Origin: Bacteroidales bacterium UBA2764
GTDB lineage: Bacteria; Bacteroidota; Bacteroidia; Bacteroidales; Paludibacteraceae
Direction: 5' to 3'
NCBI GenBank assembly: GCA_002352705.1
Contig: DEIW01000207.1
Coordinates: 1 to 8,144, forward strand
Length of the DNA: 8,144 nt
In this document: one piece after another, positions 4,723 to 8,144 of the stretch
How the letters are laid out: each line of letters starts with the position of its first letter
Position numbering within the stretch: the stretch's first letter is position 1
Made by a program: the position numbers and the translations under genes
Notes under the pieces: model-generated
Told to the model about the DNA's origin: nothing
The model's input: the letters and a program-made list of their open reading frames with translations, nothing else
Database searches by the model: none

Positions 4723-6099
4723 ATGACACAGACACTCTTACAACAATGGGCTCAATGTCAGACTATTTTGGCTGATAACTTGACGTCAAGTGCGTACCAG
4801 ACATGGTTCGCGCCTATTGTTCCTCTTTCCTTTGCGGAAGGAGTGCTTGTGTTGCAGGTTAAATCGCAGTTTGTGGCGGAATATATTGAGGAAAATTATA
4901 TTCCTTTATTGTCAGCGGCTATCATTCGCGTATTCGGGCAAGGTACGCGCCTGGAATACCGGGTGCTTATTGATTCGGCTTCGGGCGCGGGTACGATGTA
5001 TCCTTCCTCTGGTGGCGCGCCCGAGAGAGGGAATTGGCAAATTGCCAAACCGCAGACAAATATCACAAACGATGATCTGCCTAAACTGAATGAGTTATAT
5101 ACGTTTGATTCTTTCATTGCCGGAGAACCGAATAAATTGGCGCGTACTGCCGGACTTGCAGTTGCTAAACAACCGGGATACACCGCCTTCAATCCCCTTT
5201 TCATTTATGGGGGTAGCGGGGTGGGAAAAACCCATTTGGCTTGTGCTATCGGGCATCAGGCATTGGCGCTTAATCCGCATGCGCGCGTTCTTTATGTCAG
5301 CGCGAATACTTTCAAACTCCAGTTCCAGGATGCGCGTAAAGAGAATAGAATACCGGATTTCTTGAATTTCTACCAGTCTGTCGATGTGTTGATTGTAGAT
5401 GATATTCAGTATTTCGCAGGCTTGAAAGGAACACAAGATACCTTCTTCCATATCTTCAATTATCTCCAGCAAAGTCGCAAACAGTTGATTCTGACCTGTG
5501 ATAAACCGCCCGTTCAACTCAAAGATATTGAGGAGCGCCTTTTAACCCGCTTCAAATGGGGTTTGGCGGCGGAAATAACTCGTCCTGATTATCAGTTGCG
5601 TAGGAATATCTTGCTCTCGAAAATGCGTCGGGACGGTATAGTGCTTTCCGATGAGATAGTGGATTTCATTGCTTCGAATGTACGGGATTCGGTGCGTGAC
5701 TTGGAGGGTATTTTGGCTTCACTTCTGGCGCATTCTACTTTGACGGATTGCGAGATTGACCTCGCTCTTGCAGAGAAAGTGGTTAGCCACATCGTGGCAC
5801 TCCAGCCACAGACAATTACGGTGGAGGATGTATTGGGCGCAGTGTCGAAGCAATTCAATATCCCCGAGAAGACGCTTACTGCCCAAAACCGCTCCAAAGA
5901 TGTTTCTATGGCGCGGCACATCGCTGCTTATCTCAGCAAGCAGTTAACCGATAGTTCCCTTACGGAGATTGGGTTCCGCATGGGACGACGCACGCATGCT
6001 ACTGTGCTCCATTCGGTTACATACATCCGTAATCTCATGGAGGAGGATGCTGCCCTGCGCCAGCAGATTGCCCGCCTACAAGCCGATTTACAGCATTAA
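4723..6099 (+). CDS. dnaA: Chromosomal replication initiator protein DnaA
   Basis: DnaA binds boxes at oriC, forms an ATP-bound filament, melts the origin and loads the replicative helicase. The 458-residue product has all four domains. Domain I (about 1-80) begins with the W-rich helicase-loading fold (LQQWAQCQ, SAYQTWFAP). A short linker (about 80-115) follows. The AAA+ core has Walker A GGSGVGKT (163-170, K169), Walker B VLIVDDIQYFAG (D226, D227), GTQDTFFHIFN and the arginine-finger motif LLTRFKWG (R276). Domain IV has SLTEIGFRMG and a signature RRTHATVLHS (R423, T424, H425). The classical signature is RDHTTVLHA, so an Asp and a Thr that contact bases in E. coli DnaA are Thr and Ala here; this may be a lineage trait. 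Length is normal. The gene has its own promoter, and the helicase starts 11 bp after its stop, so the two may be cotranscribed. Confidence 0.98.
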   Translation: MTQTLLQQWAQCQTILADNLTSSAYQTWFAPIVPLSFAEGVLVLQVKSQFVAEYIEENYIPLLSAAIIRVFGQGTRLEYRVLIDSASGAGTMYPSSGGAPERGNWQIAKPQTNITNDDLPKLNELYTFDSFIAGEPNKLARTAGLAVAKQPGYTAFNPLFIYGGSGVGKTHLACAIGHQALALNPHARVLYVSANTFKLQFQDARKENRIPDFLNFYQSVDVLIVDDIQYFAGLKGTQDTFFHIFNYLQQSRKQLILTCDKPPVQLKDIEERLLTRFKWGLAAEITRPDYQLRRNILLSKMRRDGIVLSDEIVDFIASNVRDSVRDLEGILASLLAHSTLTDCEIDLALAEKVVSHIVALQPQTITVEDVLGAVSKQFNIPEKTLTAQNRSKDVSMARHIAAYLSKQLTDSSLTEIGFRMGRRTHATVLHSVTYIRNLMEEDAALRQQIARLQADLQH

Positions 6100-6110
6100 A
6101 TGCGATACCA

Positions 6111-8144
6111 TTGATAGATCTGACTCACCCGCTGAATGTTTGCCGCGCCTCTGCCGGTACGGGAAAAACATATACGCTGGCAGCCTATTATGTAGGACTG
6201 CTCCTTTCCGGTGAGGATTATCGGTCTATCTTAGCCATCACTTTTACAAATAAGGCAACCTCGGAAATGAGCGAGCGGATATTATCTTATCTATATGCCA
6301 TTTCACAAGGGGAAGCTAAAGATTTCTTACTGCGCGCGCGGTCGTTTATGATAAGGAACGCGCAGGCTTCCGATACTGCTCTGCAGAAACGGGCGCACGA
6401 CTGTTTCAGGGCTATGTTGCTGGATTACGATAACGTTCGTATTCAGACGATTGATTCTTTCCTGCAAACACTGATGACAGGACTCGCAGGAGTGCTGCAT
6501 ATGAGTGCCGGATGGACCACTGAACTGGATTCCGATCATGTAATCAGGCAGGCGGTGGACCAGTTGCTCACGACCGAGATGTCTGCTGAGGACAGGACGA
6601 TCTTGGAAGATTATATGCAACTTAAATTGGATCAGGAAGCCTTCTGGGATGTCCGTGCAAGCCTGTGCGCTATGGCGAAAGAGCTGTATTCGGAATCCGT
6701 ACAAACACTGGATGCGGATAACCGGATTATGTTCTCTTCTGCTGACATCATTGCCCGTCGTCGTGCGCTGGAGGAAAAATGGAAGGAAAATACAGACCTT
6801 AGAGCGTTAAAAATACTTCTGGAGAAGTGTGACCCGACGGAATATAACCGTAACACAATGTATGCTTACCAGCGTCTCAAACGGAGTGTAGAGGATCCCG
6901 CACAACTCTCTGCTAAGGATCGTTTTAGAGGGGTAAGTGAGAAAAGTTGTAACGCCGGGGAGATGGCAGAAGCATCGCTTTTGGCAGAAAAGGTAGGGCG
7001 GGCTTATAACACGCTCCAACTGACTCTCCGTTTCAGTAGAGACATGGAATTGATGGTTTCGCTCAAAACACTTATACGGCGAAATTTGAATGAGGCAAAC
7101 TGCGCCCTTTTGGCACAAACAGCCGGCACACTCTCTAAAGCGCTGAAAGCAGGAGATGCTGATTTTATTTTGGAGAAAGCGGGCATCCGGTATCATCATA
7201 TTCTGATGGATGAGTTTCAGGATACCAGCCGTCTTCAATGGAATGTGATTCGGCAGCTGGTGCAGGATGTGTTGGCGGGAACAGGAAACACCTTGTTGAT
7301 TGTTGGGGACATAAAACAGTCTATCTATCGCTGGCGCAACGGTGATTGGCATATAATGGCTTCGCTGGGAGCGGACGGGACTCGGTTCAGCAAACAAATC
7401 AATCATGCTTTCCCGAACCTGACGCGTAACTACCGTTCCAGTGAACAGGTGGTGAAGTTCAATCTGTCGATCTTCCGTCATATCATGGATAATTACCCTT
7501 ATCCCAAGGAGCAGGCCATGATAGAGGCTATCTATGACGAAGGGTTTACGCCGGAGACTCTGGAGGATTTCTATCAGTCTCATTCCAAGAAAGGAGGATA
7601 CGTCCGCTTCAGGGCTTTTCCGAAAGGTACCAAGGAAGAGCTGGCGATGGATATGTTTGATACGATGGAGGATTTGTTACGGAGAGGGGCGGTTCCGGAA
7701 GATATGATGATTCTCGTTCGGGAGAAGAAAGAGGCAACGCTGATTACCGATATCAAAGCACAATTGGATGAAAAAAACTATCCCATGCTGAGCAAAGCAG
7801 GAATAGTGAGTGCGGATAGTTTCTTGTTGGAAGCTTCGCAGGCTGTAAAGACGGTTATCGCCGGATTGCAGGTGGTGGTGCGTAATGACGAGGTGGCTCA
7901 GAAATATCTTGAGATGGCAACCATTCACCCTGAGTGTATCGCTCGTATTCGTGAGAACATAAATCCGGAGACACCCCTCTACGAAGCGATGTGTGAACTG
8001 ATTAGTATCTTGCTTGCGGATGATGACAACTGCTATACAGGTACGGAAATAGCATATGTTAATAATCTGTTGGATCGTACCAAAGACTACATAAGCGCAT
8101 ATGGTAGTAACATGGAGGATTTCTTGATATATTGGGAGGATACC
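6111..8144 (+). CDS. UvrD/RecB-type superfamily 1 helicase, probable AddA/RecB-like exonuclease subunit, C-terminus cut by window edge
   Basis: This is an ATP-driven 3'-5' DNA translocase of the UvrD/RecB family. Such Bacteroidetes proteins usually run beyond 1000 residues and end in a PD-(D/E)XK nuclease used for double-strand-break end processing. The 678 codons in the window stay open to the edge. Motifs in order: Walker A SAGTGKT (K19), motif Ia ITFTNKATSEM, TIDSFLQ, motif II DEFQDTS (D367), motif III VGDIKQSIYRWR (V398 on) and motif IV NYRSSEQVVKFN (Y441 region). Motifs V and VI and any nuclease lie mostly outside. The start is uncertain. The in-frame stop upstream is TAA at 6030-6032, no ATG occurs between it and the P-loop, and TTG at 6111 is the best candidate because family members begin only about ten residues before the P-loop. 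It is 11 bp downstream of dnaA. A RecB-like nuclease role is inferred, not seen. Confidence 0.9.
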   Translation, partial: MIDLTHPLNVCRASAGTGKTYTLAAYYVGLLLSGEDYRSILAITFTNKATSEMSERILSYLYAISQGEAKDFLLRARSFMIRNAQASDTALQKRAHDCFRAMLLDYDNVRIQTIDSFLQTLMTGLAGVLHMSAGWTTELDSDHVIRQAVDQLLTTEMSAEDRTILEDYMQLKLDQEAFWDVRASLCAMAKELYSESVQTLDADNRIMFSSADIIARRRALEEKWKENTDLRALKILLEKCDPTEYNRNTMYAYQRLKRSVEDPAQLSAKDRFRGVSEKSCNAGEMAEASLLAEKVGRAYNTLQLTLRFSRDMELMVSLKTLIRRNLNEANCALLAQTAGTLSKALKAGDADFILEKAGIRYHHILMDEFQDTSRLQWNVIRQLVQDVLAGTGNTLLIVGDIKQSIYRWRNGDWHIMASLGADGTRFSKQINHAFPNLTRNYRSSEQVVKFNLSIFRHIMDNYPYPKEQAMIEAIYDEGFTPETLEDFYQSHSKKGGYVRFRAFPKGTKEELAMDMFDTMEDLLRRGAVPEDMMILVREKKEATLITDIKAQLDEKNYPMLSKAGIVSADSFLLEASQAVKTVIAGLQVVVRNDEVAQKYLEMATIHPECIARIRENINPETPLYEAMCELISILLADDDNCYTGTEIAYVNNLLDRTKDYISAYGSNMEDFLIYWEDT

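Noticed and set aside
5205..5232. Defective DnaA Walker A (GGSGVGKT rather than the GLGKT form)
   Set aside because: The variant still fits GxxGxGKT with the lysine and threonine in place, so ATP binding should be intact.
6807..7583. Minus-strand 258-codon frame inside the helicase
   Set aside because: The opposite frame carries ordered helicase motifs II, III and IV; this frame shows no family motif and is a shadow.

Overview
The window looks like a chromosomal segment of a Bacteroidota bacterium, most likely order Bacteroidales. The reasons are promoters of the Bacteroidetes type (TTTG/TTG, about 20 bp, then TANNTTTG), no strong Shine-Dalgarno sequences, a lone MCE-domain lipid-transport protein ending in a KRYVHFSIFGKK motif typical of that phylum, a SPOR-like tail on a cell-wall amidase, and a DnaA with the LLTRFKWG arginine-finger form. 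No tRNA, rRNA, transposase or CRISPR array was found.

Layout. Positions 1-1728 (minus strand) carry most of a bifunctional RelA/SpoT (Rsh) ppGpp synthetase/hydrolase, cut at its C-terminus by the window edge. Positions 1729-2380 are a 652-bp divergent spacer, the least ordinary part of the window. It holds two near-identical leftward promoter modules (P1 next to rsh, P2 478 bp upstream). Between them are three adjacent, diverged tandem-repeat arrays, one of about twelve 9-bp units and two of 11-bp units (six and five copies). Antisense to these runs a 124-codon open frame with a degenerate Gly-X-Y stretch. To the right, 2381-3481 is a secreted N-acetylmuramoyl-L-alanine amidase and 3499-4383 an MCE/MlaD-like membrane-anchored protein, which together form a two-gene operon. 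The operon ends at a strong, probably bidirectional terminator (4441-4498). A 339-bp AT-rich spacer follows, with inverted DnaA-box-like sequences and a canonical promoter, then dnaA (4723-6099). Eleven bases beyond dnaA a UvrD/RecB-type superfamily 1 helicase begins, probably at a TTG codon, and runs off the right edge.

How the genes relate. The genes cover growth control (ppGpp), envelope remodelling and lipid trafficking, replication initiation, and DNA end processing. All genes diverge from the repeat-bearing spacer: rsh to the left and everything else to the right. The most interesting candidates are the composite short-period array sandwiched between duplicated promoters, whose middle part contains 11-bp-spaced DnaA-box-like words, and a DnaA recognition motif that departs from the classical RDHTT form. 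All functional proposals for the spacer are inference; the repeat structure itself can be read directly.
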